Shown one piece after another: positions 8,204-18,542 of a stretch of DNA of 64,000 bases. The notes beneath the pieces were generated by a model that saw only the letters and a list, made by a program, of their open reading frames with translations, did not search any database and was not told the DNA's origin. Within the stretch, counting starts at the first letter, position 1; each line of letters begins with the position of its first letter. The DNA comes from Clostridiales bacterium (GTDB lineage: Bacteria; Bacillota; Clostridia; Christensenellales; Pumilibacteraceae), in contig JAFLVE010000107.1 in assembly GCA_022511445.1 (NCBI GenBank), positions 1 to 64,000 on the forward strand. Direction: 5' to 3'. The position numbers and the translations under genes were made by a program.

Positions 8204-9784
8204 ATGAAAAAGAAGAACATTATTTCAATCTCTGCCGCGTTAGTTGCGGTACTCGGTATCACTCCCGCGCTTGCGGCGTGCTCGGGCGATCATTACGACA
8301 AGCTCGAATTCCCCGCGCAGGACACTTCCTACGTTGTAACCAGCCAGGGCGGAAACGCCGTCGGCTACGGCAACTACGTCTACTTTATTAACGGAACGCG
8401 CGGCTACTCCGACTCCGACGGCACCAATAACGTTTGGGGCGAGGTCGTCAAGGGCGGACTTTACCGCGCCGAGTTTAACGGCAGCAAGACGAGCGGCAAG
8501 GATTACAGCACGTTCGATATCAAGCTCGACGAAAACAATATGACCTTTAAGTACACCGAGAGCACCGACTATTTCGACGAGCCGTTAAACGTCGTCAACG
8601 TAACCGCAATCGCGCCCAAAACGATAGGCACAAGCGGATACAGCGGCGGCGGCATATTCATTTACGACAACTTTGTGTACTTCGCGTCGCCCGTCAACCA
8701 AAAGAGCTCGACGGGTACCGTTCAGGTAAATCGCACCGACTTTTTCATGATGCCGCTCTCGGGCGGAAAGCCGACAAAGATTTACACCACCGCCGACGGC
8801 GTCAACACCTCGTCGTCCGCGTATGCGTTCTATAAGTACGGCGGCTCGGTGTATCTCGTAGCGCAGGAAGAGAGCAAGATCGTTACCGTCCGCGTCGATA
8901 CGGCCAAGCAGAAGGCGGATAAACCCGTCGAGTACAACGAGGGCGTTACGAGCGTGTATTTCCCCGTGCGCGATACCTACTACAAGGGAATAGACACCAA
9001 CACGACGGAGGACTTTATTTACTTCGTCCGCTCGGTGCGAGACGAGCCGACCGAGCTTCAGTCGGGCACCGTTATCGAGGCGATGCGCCCCGACGGCAGC
9101 GAAAAGTTTATCGTTTCCATGAACGGCAACAACGAAAGTATTGTAGCCGTCCGCGACGGAATAATGTTCTACAACACGTCCGACGTCCAGGGCAAGGCCG
9201 TGCTCGCGTACGACTCGCTCCACGACGCGCTTATGGAAAAATCGGCTACCTACAAGGCGGCTCAGGATAAGCTGGACGACGGTGAAAAGAACAGGCAGAT
9301 AAGCGGCACGTTTAACGTTTCGACCTCCGGTCTTTCGTCGATATATCCCTTCCGTCCCGACAGAAATTCCAACGAGGTGTACTTCCTCGCTTCGGCTTCG
9401 TCGGCTATAAATCTTTACAGAACGGACGGCACGATTTCTTCGGTCGTTTCCGCGACGGGGAGTGTGTACACGGTGACCGATACGCACGTATATTACTCGG
9501 GGTCGTCTAGCGACTATTACCGTGCGCCGCTCTGGGAACACCTCGACGGCTACGGCACCGTACAGACGCTTGCCTCCGGCACGAACTCCGCCACGTTCGG
9601 CTGCGACTATGTAAACGGCTTCTTTACGTACTACGGCACGGTTGACGAATGGGCAAACGGCTATATGTTCTTCTACCTCGTCGACGGTCAGGAGGGTGTG
9701 GAGCCGCAGTTTGTCGGCAAGCGCGCCTCCTCCGATATCCCCTCGAAGGACGAGATTAAAGCCGCGCAGGGCATAATCGACTGA
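8204..9784 (+). CDS. Secreted lipoprotein with beta-propeller-like body
   Basis: 526 residues. Residues 1-25 form a lipoprotein signal peptide (three lysines, hydrophobic core, lipobox LAAC with Cys26), so the mature protein is membrane-anchored outside the cell. The body shows recurring blocks of the form Y-V-Y-F-(a few residues)-G-L-Y-R (for example NYVYFINGTRGYSDSD, NFVYFASP, DFIYFVRSV, TDTHVYYSG), the pattern of DUF5050/TolB-type propellers. The start has a cacGGAG site. It may be co-transcribed with the GH2-fold gene, or use its own signals in the 65-bp gap. Ligand unknown. Confidence 0.7.
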   Translation: MKKKNIISISAALVAVLGITPALAACSGDHYDKLEFPAQDTSYVVTSQGGNAVGYGNYVYFINGTRGYSDSDGTNNVWGEVVKGGLYRAEFNGSKTSGKDYSTFDIKLDENNMTFKYTESTDYFDEPLNVVNVTAIAPKTIGTSGYSGGGIFIYDNFVYFASPVNQKSSTGTVQVNRTDFFMMPLSGGKPTKIYTTADGVNTSSSAYAFYKYGGSVYLVAQEESKIVTVRVDTAKQKADKPVEYNEGVTSVYFPVRDTYYKGIDTNTTEDFIYFVRSVRDEPTELQSGTVIEAMRPDGSEKFIVSMNGNNESIVAVRDGIMFYNTSDVQGKAVLAYDSLHDALMEKSATYKAAQDKLDDGEKNRQISGTFNVSTSGLSSIYPFRPDRNSNEVYFLASASSAINLYRTDGTISSVVSATGSVYTVTDTHVYYSGSSSDYYRAPLWEHLDGYGTVQTLASGTNSATFGCDYVNGFFTYYGTVDEWANGYMFFYLVDGQEGVEPQFVGKRASSDIPSKDEIKAAQGIID

Positions 9785-9868
9785 TAACCGACAGTTAAGG
9801 ACGAATGACGAATAGCTAAAGTCAAGATGATTTTAGTAAGATATAATTATTTAATATAAGTAAAATGC

Positions 9869-9896
9869 TTGACAAGGCGATAGATAATATGATAAT
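9869..9896 (+). promoter_or_regulatory. Promoter of the rpmG-secE-nusG operon
   Basis: TTGACA at 9869-9874, 16-bp spacer, GATAAT at 9891-9896 (or 18 bp to TAATCT). A small hairpin CACCG/CGGTG followed by TTTTATTT lies at about 9906-9928, between the promoter and the rpmG ribosome site, and could be an attenuator. Confidence 0.6.
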
Positions 9897-9951
9897 CTTA
9901 TAAAGCACCGTTTCGGCGGTGTTTTATTTAGTGTGATTTTGGAGGACCGGT

Positions 9952-10110
9952 ATGGAACCTAAAAACATAAGAATTACGCTCGAATGCACGGAATGCAAAC
10001 AGCGCAATTACGACACGACAAAGAACAAAAAGAACGATCCCGACAGGATCGAGCTCAAAAAGTATTGCCGTTTCTGCAAGAAGCGCACCGTTCATAAGGA
10101 AGCTAAATAA
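9952..10110 (+). CDS. rpmG: 50S ribosomal protein L33
   Basis: 52 residues beginning [15 protein letters not shown], with the zinc-ribbon pairs CTEC (about 12-15) and CRFC (about 39-42), so this is the zinc-binding form of L33. It is a small basic protein of the large ribosomal subunit. The start follows tttGGAGGaccggtATG. Its stop codon overlaps the secE start by one base (TAATG), and the order rpmG-secE-nusG is the conserved bacterial arrangement, so the assignment is firm. Confidence 0.95.
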   Translation: MEPKNIRITLECTECKQRNYDTTKNKKNDPDRIELKKYCRFCKKRTVHKEAK

Positions 10111-10553
10111 TGGCAGAAGAGAAAAAGACCAATCTCGACGAGGAAGTTAACGACGCCGAGGAGACTGTCTCTCCCGATACCGCCAAAGAGGTGGAAGAGG
10201 GGGACAGCTTAACCGAGGAGACAGAAGCTCCCGTCAAAAAGAAAGACAGGTCCAAAATCTATCTCGACAGCAAGCAGACCAACGCGAAAAAGAAGAAAGA
10301 ACCCGGTAAAGTTCGCCGCTGGTTTAAGGATTTCTTCTCCGAGCTTAAAAAGGTTACTTGGCCGTCGTTTTCAAAGGTCCTCAAACAGACGGGCACCGTT
10401 CTGCTTGTAACGGTCATTTTCCTGCTTGTTCTGATGGCGTTCGACTCGCTGTTCGGCTGGCTGTACCGGCTTGGAATTTCCAATATCCAAGATACCTCGG
10501 AAGCGGTCGGCGCGCTTGCCTCGATGCTTAAGGGCGGAGGAGGGCTGCTATGA
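10110..10553 (+). CDS. secE: Preprotein translocase subunit SecE
   Basis: 147 residues, longer than the ~60-70 usual for single-helix SecE because of an acidic, Lys/Glu-rich N-terminal extension (about 1-65). The family signature ELKKVTWPS (about 78-86) precedes one transmembrane helix (about 95-120), and the C-terminus is Gly-rich. SecE clamps SecY in the protein-export channel. It overlaps rpmG upstream (TAATG) and nusG downstream (ATGA), consistent with translational coupling in one operon. Confidence 0.95.
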   Translation: MAEEKKTNLDEEVNDAEETVSPDTAKEVEEGDSLTEETEAPVKKKDRSKIYLDSKQTNAKKKKEPGKVRRWFKDFFSELKKVTWPSFSKVLKQTGTVLLVTVIFLLVLMAFDSLFGWLYRLGISNIQDTSEAVGALASMLKGGGGLL

Positions 10554-11182
10554 CAGACGACGAAATTTTCGATTCCGAAAGCACGGTAGAGGACGCGGAA
10601 AAGCCCGAGGAGGCTAATCAGCCTACCGAAAAGGCGGAAGAGCCCGCCGAAAAGTCGGAGCTTCCCGAAGCCAAGTGGTACATTCTTCATACGTACTCAG
10701 GCTACGAGAACCTTGTTAAAGCAAATCTCGAAACCTCGTTCAGACAGAGCAATATCGACGACAGACTTATCGACGTGCGTATTCCCATGGAGGACGTGGT
10801 AGAGGAGCGCAACGGCAAGCGCAAGGTTGTTCAGCGCAGACTGTTCCCCTCGTACGTACTTGTAAAAATGATTTATACGCGCGACATGTGGCACCTTATT
10901 ACGGGCACGCGCGGCGTAACGGGCTTCGTCGGACCGCAGGGCAGACCCACGCCGCTTACCGACGAGGAAATCCGCCGCATGCAGCTCGAAAAGGTCACGG
11001 TCAAGACCGACTTTGCCGTCGGCGACTCCATTCGCGTCGTTAACGGTCCGCTCGCAGACAGAACGGGCGAGATTAAGAGCATTAACCAGACCACCGGCAA
11101 GTGCATGGTAGACATAAACATGTTCGGCAGAATGATCCCCGCCGAGCTCGATATGTACCAGCTCGAAAAAATCGACCTTTAA
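10550..11182 (+). CDS. nusG: Transcription elongation/termination factor NusG
   Basis: 210 residues. An acidic extension (1-41) precedes the NGN domain, which starts at KWYILHTYSGYE and includes the segment RLFPSYVLVKM that contacts RNA polymerase. A C-terminal KOW domain follows (about 155-205, with GDSIRVVNGPLADRTGEI), which links polymerase to ribosomal protein S10 or Rho. The start overlaps the secE stop (ATGA). Both SecE and NusG here carry acidic N-terminal additions of similar composition, which is uncommon. Confidence 0.95.
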   Translation: MTDDEIFDSESTVEDAEKPEEANQPTEKAEEPAEKSELPEAKWYILHTYSGYENLVKANLETSFRQSNIDDRLIDVRIPMEDVVEERNGKRKVVQRRLFPSYVLVKMIYTRDMWHLITGTRGVTGFVGPQGRPTPLTDEEIRRMQLEKVTVKTDFAVGDSIRVVNGPLADRTGEIKSINQTTGKCMVDINMFGRMIPAELDMYQLEKIDL

Positions 11183-11276
11183 TAATTACAACTTAATCAA
11201 TATAACATAAACGGGAGAGCTCGAAAGGGCTCGCAAGCACCGCGATTGTAATAAATTTTACAAGGAGAAAAGCAAA

Positions 11277-11705
11277 ATGGCAAAAAAACTGAACGCTGTA
11301 GTTAAGCTTCAGCTTCCCGCCGGCAAAGCAACGCCGGGTCCGCCTGTCGGATCGTCGCTCGGTCCGCACGGCATTAACATCGCCGGCTTCGTTAAAGAAT
11401 TTAACGAGCGCACGGCGGACAAGGTCGGGCTTATTATCCCCGTGGTAATGAGCATCTACTCCGACCGTTCGTTCACCTTCGTCCTCAAATCCCCTCCCGC
11501 CGCGGTCCTTATCAAAAAGGCGTGCGGAATCGAGTCCGGCTCGGCAAAGCCCAACCGCGACAAGGTTTCCAAGATAACCATGGCGCAGATCGAGGAGATT
11601 GCAAAGCTCAAGATGGCGGACCTCAACGCCGGCTCGCTCGAGACCGCAAAGTCGATGGTCGCCGGTACCGCTCGCTCTATGGGCGTCGTTGTGGTGGAGG
11701 AGTGA
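11277..11705 (+). CDS. rplK: 50S ribosomal protein L11
   Basis: 142 residues with the family-typical start [30 protein letters not shown], and the end [15 protein letters not shown]11 forms the GTPase-associated centre on 23S rRNA. An acaAGGAGaaaagcaaaATG site sets the start. The 94-bp gap after nusG contains a small GAGC/GCTC hairpin at about 11216-11232 but no obvious terminator, so read-through from the upstream operon is likely. Confidence 0.97.
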   Translation: MAKKLNAVVKLQLPAGKATPGPPVGSSLGPHGINIAGFVKEFNERTADKVGLIIPVVMSIYSDRSFTFVLKSPPAAVLIKKACGIESGSAKPNRDKVSKITMAQIEEIAKLKMADLNAGSLETAKSMVAGTARSMGVVVVEE

Positions 11706-11706
11706 T

Positions 11707-12393
11707 ATGAAACACGGAAAGAGATATGTCGCCGCCGCCGAAAAGATCGAGCGCGGCAAAGTATACGAAACGGCGGAAGCCTTTGCTAAAATAGAAGAGA
11801 TAGCAACCGCTAAGTTCGACGAGACAATCGAAGCCCACGTAAAGCTCGGCGTCGACCCTCGTCAGGCAGACCAGCAGGTCCGCGGCACCGTTGTTCTCCC
11901 TCACGGCACGGGTAAAAACGTGCGCGTGCTCGTTATCGCCAAGGGCGACAAGGCGGATATCGCCGAAAAGGCGGGCGCCGACATCGTAGGCGCGGAAGAG
12001 ATTATCGCAAAAATCGCGAACGAAAACTACCTTGACTTCGACGTTGTCATCACCTCGCCGGACATGATGGGTCAGCTCGGTCGCGTAGCGCGCATCCTCG
12101 GTCCCCGCGGCTTAATGCCTAGCCCCAAGTCCGGCACGATTACGCAGGACATTGCCAAAGCGATTGCCGACACCAAGGCAGGTAAGGTAGAGTACCGCGT
12201 CGATAAGACCGCTATCATTCACTGCATTATCGGCAAAAAGAGCTTCGGTCCCGAAAAGCTGAAGGAAAACTTCGATACGCTTCTCGACGCAATCGTCCGC
12301 GCAAAGCCCGCGGCGGCAAAGGGTACCTACCTTAAGAGCGTGTTCGTTGCTCCCGCAATGGGCCCCGGCTTAAAGGTAAACGTCAGAATATAA
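11707..12393 (+). CDS. rplA: 50S ribosomal protein L1
   Basis: 228 residues starting [14 protein letters not shown]. Family landmarks are [29 protein letters not shown] and the C-terminal ATSMGPG-like stretch [14 protein letters not shown]1 builds the flexible L1 stalk beside the E site, and in many bacteria represses its own mRNA. The ATG lies one base past the rplK stop (TGATATG). Alternative upstream starts in the same frame fall inside rplK and are rejected. Confidence 0.97.
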   Translation: MKHGKRYVAAAEKIERGKVYETAEAFAKIEEIATAKFDETIEAHVKLGVDPRQADQQVRGTVVLPHGTGKNVRVLVIAKGDKADIAEKAGADIVGAEEIIAKIANENYLDFDVVITSPDMMGQLGRVARILGPRGLMPSPKSGTITQDIAKAIADTKAGKVEYRVDKTAIIHCIIGKKSFGPEKLKENFDTLLDAIVRAKPAAAKGTYLKSVFVAPAMGPGLKVNVRI

Positions 12394-12440
12394 TTGCCGT
12401 AACGCATTCGGGCTTTGTGCCCGAACAGAACAATCAAGTA

Positions 12441-12566
12441 AATAGCCTAAGACCCAAGCGGAAACTTAAACGGCATTTTGCCGACTTGTCGAGGCGCGTG
12501 TAAATTACACATCTACGGTATAGGTGTATATTTTAGCGGCGTTCTCGATAAGGGAGCGCCGCTTTT
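12441..12566 (+). ncRNA. L10 leader (ribosomal protein L10-L12 autoregulatory RNA)
   Basis: The 200-bp gap before rplJ has the features expected of the L10 leader: a GCCTAAGACC start, a CCGACTTGTCGAGG segment, a GTGTAAATTACAC hairpin followed by a partly complementary AGGTGTATA, and finally a terminator-like stem AGCGGCG/CGCCGCT ending in TTTT (12535-12566). In other Bacillota, L10 with L7/L12 binds this RNA to repress the operon. Recognition is from position and motifs, not a covariance search. Confidence 0.75.
12535..12566 (+). terminator. Attenuator stem at the end of the L10 leader
   Basis: AGCGGCG pairs with CGCCGCT, extended by TTCTC/GGGAG including wobble pairs, followed by TTTT. It sits 17 bases before the rplJ AAGGAGGT site. 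Confidence 0.75.
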
Positions 12567-12594
12567 CATATCCCTATTCTATAAGGAGGTAGAA

Positions 12595-13089
12595 ATGTCA
12601 AAGAACAATATCGAGAGCAGAAAGGCTTACGTTGCAGACGTTGTAGAGCATATTAAAAACGCTTCGTCTATCGTGCTTGTCGATTACAGAGGAATCAACG
12701 TCGAGCAGGACACGAAGATGCGTAAAGCGCTTCGCGAGGCGGGCGTAACGTACCGCGTCGTAAAGAACAGCGCGCTTTCCCGCGCGTTTGCCGAGACCGG
12801 CAATAACGGCTACGACGACGTGTTCTCCGGTCCGACAGCCGTCGCTTTCGGCGGCGAGCAGGATCCCATCGCTCCTTGCCGTGTGCTCACCGAGTACGCC
12901 GACAAAACCAAGCTTGAAGTTAAGTGCGGAATTGTCGAAGGCAAAAAGTTCGACGCGGCAGGCGTCAAATCGCTTGCAAGCATTCCCGAAAAGCCCGTAT
13001 TGCTCGCGCAATTACTCGGCTTACTCACAAGCCCCATGCGTTCGCTCGCTATCGCTATCAGCGAAGTCGCGAAAAAGAAAGAGGCTTAA
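12595..13089 (+). CDS. rplJ: 50S ribosomal protein L10
   Basis: 164 residues from the ATG at 12595, chosen because AAGGAGGT (12583-12590) precedes it. The frame is open further upstream, but only through the leader RNA. The sequence VVEHIKNASSIVLVDYRGINV..TKMRKALREAGVTYRVVKNSAL is typical of L10, which carries the L7/L12 stalk dimers. Regulation by the upstream L10 leader is expected. Confidence 0.96.
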   Translation: MSKNNIESRKAYVADVVEHIKNASSIVLVDYRGINVEQDTKMRKALREAGVTYRVVKNSALSRAFAETGNNGYDDVFSGPTAVAFGGEQDPIAPCRVLTEYADKTKLEVKCGIVEGKKFDAAGVKSLASIPEKPVLLAQLLGLLTSPMRSLAIAISEVAKKKEA

Positions 13090-13212
13090 GCTTTATGCGG
13101 ACTGCCGCATAACACCCACAACTGAATATTATTCGCTAACAGCGAACGCGCGGCGGCGTTAACGCCAAAAAAATAAAAGGGCACAGCCCAAAAAAATAGG
13201 AGAAATAAAATC
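13090..13212 (+). other. Hairpin-rich rplJ-rplL spacer
   Basis: Four short perfect hairpins in a row: TATGCGG/CCGCATA, TTCGCT/AGCGAA, GGCGTTAACGCC and GGGC/GCCC, the last two followed by A-runs. None has a plus-strand T-run, so they are more likely mRNA processing or stability elements than terminators. The rplL ribosome site atAGGAGaaataaaatcATG closes the gap. Confidence 0.5.
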
Positions 13213-13584
13213 ATGGCAGATTTGGATAAGATGATCGAAGAGATCGAAAAAATGACCGTTCTCGAGCTTAACGACCTCGTTAAGAAGATCGAGGAGAAGT
13301 TCGGCGTATCGGCAGCCGCTATGGCAGTCGCGGCGCCCGCAGCCGGCGCGGCCGCTCCCGCACAGGAAGAGCAGACCGAGTTCACCGTCGTCCTCAAGGA
13401 AGTCGGTCCCAACAAGATCCCCGTTATCAAGGTCGTTCGCGAGATAACCTCGCTCGGCCTCGGCGAGGCGAAGGCTCTTGTCGACAACGCTCCTTCCACC
13501 ATCAAGGAGAACGTCAGCAAGAACGAAGCCGAGGAAATGAAGAAGAAGTTTACCGAAGTCGGCGCAACCGTCGAGCTCAAGTAA
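13213..13584 (+). CDS. rplL: 50S ribosomal protein L7/L12
   Basis: 123 residues, the normal length. An N-terminal dimerisation helix ([27 protein letters not shown]) is joined by an Ala/Pro hinge ([14 protein letters not shown]) to the C-terminal factor-binding domain ([36 protein letters not shown]). It recruits translational GTPases. A terminator follows, and rpoB is not next, unlike the common bacterial order. Confidence 0.97.
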   Translation: MADLDKMIEEIEKMTVLELNDLVKKIEEKFGVSAAAMAVAAPAAGAAAPAQEEQTEFTVVLKEVGPNKIPVIKVVREITSLGLGEAKALVDNAPSTIKENVSKNEAEEMKKKFTEVGATVELK

Positions 13585-13608
13585 TTTCCTTTATTACCGA
13601 ATAAATTC

Positions 13609-13643
13609 AAAACCGAGTACCGTAACGGCGCTCGGTTTTTTTG
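13609..13643 (+). terminator. Terminator after rplL
   Basis: AAAACCGAG pairs with CTCGGTTTT, followed by a long T-run. It ends the ribosomal operon before glnN. Confidence 0.9.
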
Positions 13644-13776
13644 TGAAATAGTAATACGCAGTTTGTTATTTGCAGGCGTTATCTCAAGCTTTCGCCGATT
13701 GCTTTATTAACAAAAAAATTGAAAATACTCTGTATTTTTTCATTTGAAATTACATACAAAAAGCCGAATTAAACGC

Positions 13777-13806
13777 TTGACTTTTAATCGGGTGTGGGAA
13801 TATAAT
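13777..13806 (+). promoter_or_regulatory. glnN promoter
   Basis: TTGACT, 18-bp spacer, TATAAT at 13801-13806. The ~50-base leader contains a G/C stem (GGGGTTGC..GCGCCCC, about 13818-13840) just before the AGGAGG site, which might modulate translation. Confidence 0.7.
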
Positions 13807-13864
13807 AACACTTGAGCGGGGTTGCTTTTGTAGCGCCCCCATTTGTTTATACAGGAGGCCAAAC

Positions 13865-15955
13865 GTGAGCAAGATTCCCGAATTGTTCGGCTCGATGGTT
13901 TTTAACGAGCAGGTTATGCGCGAGCGTCTTCCCAAGGACGTTTTCAAATCGATTCAGAGCACGATTAAAACAGGCAAGCCTATTTCTCCCGACGTAGCCG
14001 ACACCGTCGCAAACGCAATGAAGGATTGGGCAATCGAAAAGGGCGCAACTCATTACACGCATTGGTTTCAGCCGATGACGGGCATCACCGCCGAAAAGCA
14101 CGACGGCTTTATAGAGCCTTCGGACGGCGGCACCGTAATAATGAAATTTTCGGGAAAACAGCTTATAAAAGGCGAGCCGGACGCGTCGAGCTTCCCTTCG
14201 GGCGGATTGCGCTCCACCTTCGAGGCGCGCGGCTACACGGCGTGGGATCCTACGAGCTTTGCGTTTGTCAACGACTCGGTGCTGTATATCCCCACGGCGT
14301 TCATATCGTACTCCGGTCAGGTGCTCGACAAAAAGACGCCCCTTCTTCGCTCCATGGATAGGCTCAATTCGGCGGCGCTGAGGGTGCTTAAACTTTTCGG
14401 CAAGACGCCCGAGCGCGTTACCGCTTCCGTCGGTGCGGAACAGGAATACTTCCTTATTCCTCGCGAGCTGTATAAACAGCGCCCCGATCTTATCATAACG
14501 GGAAGGACGCTTTTCGGCGCCCGTCCGCCCAAGGGTCAGGAGCTTGAGGATCACTACTTCGGGCATATAAAGACACAGGTGCTCGATTTTATGTCCGACC
14601 TCGACGACACGCTGTGGAAGCTTGGCATCTACGCAAAGACCCGCCACAACGAGGTAGCGCCCGCTCAGCACGAGCTTGCGCCCATTTACGCAACGGTCAA
14701 TATCGCGACCGACCACAATCAGCTTACAATGGCGATGATGAAAAAGGTTGCGAAGCGCCACAACTTTGTGTGCCTGTTGCACGAAAAACCTTTTGCGGGA
14801 GTCAACGGCTCGGGTAAACACAACAACTGGTCTATTGCAACCTCCGACGGCGAAAACCTTCTCGACCCCGGCAAGGACCTTAAAAACAATCTGCAATTTA
14901 TGCTGTTCGTGACCGCGATAATAAAGGCGGTGGACGAGCACCAAGACCTACTCCGTCTTTCGGTCGCAACCGCGGGCAACGATCACCGTCTCGGCGCAAA
15001 CGAGGCGCCGCCCGCCATTATATCCATGTTCCTCGGCGACGAGATTACGGACTGCCTCGAGACAATCGCTTCGGGCAAGGAATACCGCAACCGCGTCGGC
15101 ACAAAGCTGTCTACGGGCGTGGAATCGGTACCCGTTATCTACGAGGACACTACCGATCGTAACAGAACTTCGCCGTTCGCATTTACGGGCAATAAGTTCG
15201 AGTTCAGATCCTTGGGTTCGTCGCTTAATATCGCGTGCCCCAACATAATGATAAATACCGCGGTGGCGGACGTGCTCAACGGCTTTGCCGACAAGCTCGA
15301 AAAATGCAAGAGCGAAACCGAGTTCAAAAAAGCGGCGCTCGCGCTTATTAAATCGGAGTATATCGCGCACCGCAGAATAGTCTTTAACGGCGACAATTAC
15401 ACGGACGAGTGGAAAACCGAGGCGGCGCGGCGCGGGCTTCTTAACCTTATAGGAACGCCCGAGGCGCTTTCGTACTACGACTCCAAGAAGAACGTCGAGC
15501 TGTTTGAACGCCTTAAAATCTACACGCCCGAGGAAGTTCGCGCGCGCAAAGAGATACTGCTCGAAAACTACTGCAAGGTTATAAACATCGAAGCGCTTAC
15601 CATGTGCGAGATAGCGATTAAGCAGATACTCCCCGCCGCGACAGAGTTTACGACCCGCCTCGCAACCAATATCGAAAAGCTGTCCGCACTTAAGCTGGAC
15701 GTAACGGCGCAGCGCGAAATAATAAAAACGGTCGCCTCGCTCATATCCAGCGCGTACGCCGCAGAGCAAAAGCTTTCCGACGCGATAGTGGAAGTAAAGG
15801 GCGAAACGGACGTTCAAAAAGCGGCTAACGCATTCCACGACGTCGTGTTCGAAGCGATGCAGGAGCTCCGCGCGTTCTGCGATCAGCTGGAAATGCTCAC
15901 GCCCAAAGAACTCTGGCCGTTCCCGACCTACGGCGACTTATTGCTGTACGTGTAA
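13865..15955 (+). CDS. glnN: Glutamine synthetase type III
   Basis: 696 residues, the ~700-residue class typical of GSIII and much longer than GSI. It makes glutamine from glutamate, ammonia and ATP. Landmarks are HWFQPMTG, the E/K-rich substrate loops [12 protein letters not shown] and [27 protein letters not shown] and [14 protein letters not shown]. The C-terminal region ([31 protein letters not shown]) is also GSIII-specific. The start is GTG, placed 6 bases after AGGAGG (13853-13858). It has its own promoter and terminator, so it is monocistronic. Confidence 0.95.
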   Translation: MSKIPELFGSMVFNEQVMRERLPKDVFKSIQSTIKTGKPISPDVADTVANAMKDWAIEKGATHYTHWFQPMTGITAEKHDGFIEPSDGGTVIMKFSGKQLIKGEPDASSFPSGGLRSTFEARGYTAWDPTSFAFVNDSVLYIPTAFISYSGQVLDKKTPLLRSMDRLNSAALRVLKLFGKTPERVTASVGAEQEYFLIPRELYKQRPDLIITGRTLFGARPPKGQELEDHYFGHIKTQVLDFMSDLDDTLWKLGIYAKTRHNEVAPAQHELAPIYATVNIATDHNQLTMAMMKKVAKRHNFVCLLHEKPFAGVNGSGKHNNWSIATSDGENLLDPGKDLKNNLQFMLFVTAIIKAVDEHQDLLRLSVATAGNDHRLGANEAPPAIISMFLGDEITDCLETIASGKEYRNRVGTKLSTGVESVPVIYEDTTDRNRTSPFAFTGNKFEFRSLGSSLNIACPNIMINTAVADVLNGFADKLEKCKSETEFKKAALALIKSEYIAHRRIVFNGDNYTDEWKTEAARRGLLNLIGTPEALSYYDSKKNVELFERLKIYTPEEVRARKEILLENYCKVINIEALTMCEIAIKQILPAATEFTTRLATNIEKLSALKLDVTAQREIIKTVASLISSAYAAEQKLSDAIVEVKGETDVQKAANAFHDVVFEAMQELRAFCDQLEMLTPKELWPFPTYGDLLLYV

Positions 15956-15970
15956 ATAAATACATAAGTA

Positions 15971-15998
15971 TTATCCGCCCGAAATATGGGCGGATTTC
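15971..15998 (+). terminator. Terminator after glnN
   Basis: ATCCGCCC pairs with GGGCGGAT around GAAATAT, followed by TTTC. The dispersed repeat begins at its 3' edge. Confidence 0.75.
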
Positions 15999-16252
15999 AT
16001 AGGGATATACCCGTGGAAGAAAAAGCCCACTACACTTTGGGAACGAAGTATAGTGGGCTATACTTTATTTATGCGGCTAACGCCTAGATTTCTCCGCTGC
16101 GTTCGCTGCGCTCACTTCGGTCGAAATGATGGGCAGGCGGTAGTAAGTGCAACTATACTTATTTTAAGCGGTAACGTTTATACTACCGTCCGTCATTCCG
16201 AGCTTGTCGAGGAATCCAGGCGATCCGCCGCACTTAATGTTAAACAAATATA
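15995..16252 (+). repeat. Dispersed ~255-bp repeat, copy B
   Basis: Nearly the same sequence is found at 54675-54928: a hairpin (AGCCCACTA..TAGTGGGCT), TGCGGCTAACGCC, TTCGGTCGAAATGATGGGCA, then GTCATTCCGAGCTTGTCGAG and CGATCCGCCGCACTTA. Copy A (451-527) is a partial inverted relative. No open frame is conserved between the copies. Copy B is followed by a GCGATA..TATCGC hairpin (16260-16291) and AGTGATATT (16313-16321), as in the 200-430 gap. Confidence 0.95.
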
Positions 16253-16465
16253 ACTAAATGTGTTTGCGATATGGAATATCGCAAACACCACTAAGGGCGG
16301 ATTTTTATTTTAAGTGATATTGCTCGCTTTGCACATATTCACTTCATGATTAATACTTCACTTATCACTTCACTAACGCGGCTTTGTTATGCCTTAATCT
16401 TTGCGGGATTATTAAATAACCGTATTAAAAAAGCATTAAAAAAGTCGTTCAAGTCGATAAAACGC

Positions 16466-16494
16466 TTGTACTATCGCGGCGAATGTGTTATACT
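16466..16494 (+). promoter_or_regulatory. ftsH promoter
   Basis: TTGTAC, 17-bp spacer, TATACT at 16489-16494. The leader is short, with GGAGGA at 16507-16512. Confidence 0.65.
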
Positions 16495-16519
16495 ATTCAA
16501 TATATTGGAGGATTATCCG

Positions 16520-18514
16520 TTGAAAACAAGCACTAAAGTGTTGATTGCGGTTATTAGCGTAATCTTAATAGGCGTGATAGTCGCTATTGTCGTGTATTTT
16601 TCAACGCGTACCCAAATCAAATCGTACACCGATCTTGAGGCGGACGTGTTAAGCGGCAACGTCGTAAAAATCTCAATCGAGAACGATACGGCGTACGTCA
16701 GCTTTGACGGCGACAATTACGAGTACTGCGCATACATTCGCGATAACTTTTTCGACCTTCTCGACGAATATAATAACGCGCAAAGGGAGCTCGGAAAAGA
16801 CGGGCATGTAATTATCGTTTCTTTCAACAACCGCTATGCCGTCAGCATTACAGATTATATCATTCCCATTATAGGCTTTGTCTTGCTAATCGTTCTTGCT
16901 GTTTTTATGTTCAGAATGATGAGCAATTCCACCAAGCAAACAATGGATTTCGGAAAGACCAAGACGAACGAAAAGGTGCATACCAAAGTGCGCTTTTCGG
17001 ATGTTGCCGGCGCCGAGGAGGAAAAGGACGAGCTTAAAGAGATTGTCGAGTTTCTTAAGAGCCCGCAAAAGTTTACCTCGGTGGGTGCGCGCGTTCCGCA
17101 CGGCGTGCTGCTCGTAGGCCCTCCCGGCACGGGTAAAACGCTGTTTGCAAAGGCGGTCGCGGGCGAGGCGAACGTTCCGTTTTTCAGTAAGAGCGGCTCC
17201 GACTTCGTCGAGATGTTCGTAGGCGTGGGCGCTTCGCGCGTAAGAGACCTTTTCGAACAGGCGAAAAAGAATCAGCCGTGCATAGTCTTTATCGACGAGA
17301 TTGACGCGGTCGGCCGTCAGCGCGGCGCAGGCATGGGCGGCGGCAACGACGAGCGCGAGCAAACGCTTAACCAATTGCTCGTCGCAATGGACGGCTTCGA
17401 GTCCAACGAGCATATTATCGTTATGGCGGCGACAAACCGCTCCGACGTTCTCGACCCCGCGCTTATGCGCCCGGGCAGATTCGACAGACAGATTTACGTT
17501 AACCTCCCCGACGTTCGCGGCAGGGAAGCGATATTCAAGGTGCATTCGCGCAATAAGCCGCTTGCTTCCGACGTGGACTTCCAGACGCTTGCGCGCATTA
17601 CGAGCGGCTTCTCGGGCGCGGATATAGAAAACCTGTTAAACGAGGCGGCAATCCTCACCGCGCGCGACAACAGAACGCGCATCACTATGGAGGACTTGTT
17701 CGAGGGTATCGACAAGGTCGTAATGGGTCCGCAAAAGAAGTCGCGGCTCGTTACTCCCGTCGATCAGCGCATTACCGCGTACCACGAGGCGGGGCATGCA
17801 ATCGTCGCGCGCTGCATCGAGGCGTGCGATCCCGTGCAGGAGGTTTCAATCATACCTCGCGGTCAGGCGGCGGGCTACACTATGTACCGTCCCGAAAACG
17901 ACGACAATCATTTTACGCAAAGCAAGATGCTCGGCACGCTCGCTCAGGCAATGGGCGGCAGAGCGGCGGAGGAGCTTGTAATAGAGGACTTCACGTCGGG
18001 TGCGGTCGGCGACATTCAGCAATCGACCAACCTTGCGCGCAAAATGGTTACCGAGTGGGGCATGTCCAAAAAGGTCGGGCCTGTGTACTACGGCGGCGGT
18101 CAGGAAGTGTTCCTGGGCCGCGACTACCAGACCCAGCACTCGTACTCCGAGACGGTCGCGACCGAAATCGACAAGGAAGTCAAGCGCCTTATCGACGAGG
18201 CGCACGACACGGCGGTCAAGATTCTGTCCGAGCACCGCAAGATTCTGGAAAACATGGCGCGCGTGCTTTTGGAATGCGAGACCATTTATTCCGAGGAGGT
18301 CGACATGTTGATGAACGGATCGTCGCCCGACGAGGTTAAAGCGGCGCTTAACGAACGGCTGAGCTACAAAGCCGCGCACCGCGACGATATGGAAAAATCG
18401 CCCATTAAGCGCGTGACCGACGCCGACGTCGAGAGCACGAGCAAGGGGTCTGCTCTTCCGCCCGTAAACATTGTTCCCGAGCATGACGACAAAGACGGGA
18501 AAGACAAAAAATAA
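16520..18514 (+). CDS. ftsH: ATP-dependent zinc metalloprotease FtsH
   Basis: 664 residues from a TTG start 7 bases after GGAGGA; the open frame continues upstream across the promoter, so the longer start is rejected. Two transmembrane segments (about 5-25 and 112-132) flank a small external domain. The AAA+ module has Walker A GPPGTGKT (~200-207), Walker [13 protein letters not shown] and the second region of homology [16 protein letters not shown]. The protease has the zinc motif HEAGH (~422). It degrades membrane and regulatory proteins. The C-terminus ends in an acidic/Lys-rich stretch ([11 protein letters not shown]). A small anchored protein gene follows after 28 bp, likely in the same transcript. 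Confidence 0.95.
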   Translation: MKTSTKVLIAVISVILIGVIVAIVVYFSTRTQIKSYTDLEADVLSGNVVKISIENDTAYVSFDGDNYEYCAYIRDNFFDLLDEYNNAQRELGKDGHVIIVSFNNRYAVSITDYIIPIIGFVLLIVLAVFMFRMMSNSTKQTMDFGKTKTNEKVHTKVRFSDVAGAEEEKDELKEIVEFLKSPQKFTSVGARVPHGVLLVGPPGTGKTLFAKAVAGEANVPFFSKSGSDFVEMFVGVGASRVRDLFEQAKKNQPCIVFIDEIDAVGRQRGAGMGGGNDEREQTLNQLLVAMDGFESNEHIIVMAATNRSDVLDPALMRPGRFDRQIYVNLPDVRGREAIFKVHSRNKPLASDVDFQTLARITSGFSGADIENLLNEAAILTARDNRTRITMEDLFEGIDKVVMGPQKKSRLVTPVDQRITAYHEAGHAIVARCIEACDPVQEVSIIPRGQAAGYTMYRPENDDNHFTQSKMLGTLAQAMGGRAAEELVIEDFTSGAVGDIQQSTNLARKMVTEWGMSKKVGPVYYGGGQEVFLGRDYQTQHSYSETVATEIDKEVKRLIDEAHDTAVKILSEHRKILENMARVLLECETIYSEEVDMLMNGSSPDEVKAALNERLSYKAAHRDDMEKSPIKRVTDADVESTSKGSALPPVNIVPEHDDKDGKDKK

Positions 18515-18542
18515 AAATACAAACGAATTCTGGTAGGATATC

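Noticed and set aside
16053..16253. Similar short frames in repeat copies B and C (16053-16253; 54670-54930)
   Set aside because: Both frames end in the same few residues but they differ in length and start and copy A lacks them; better explained as chance openness of a structured repeat.
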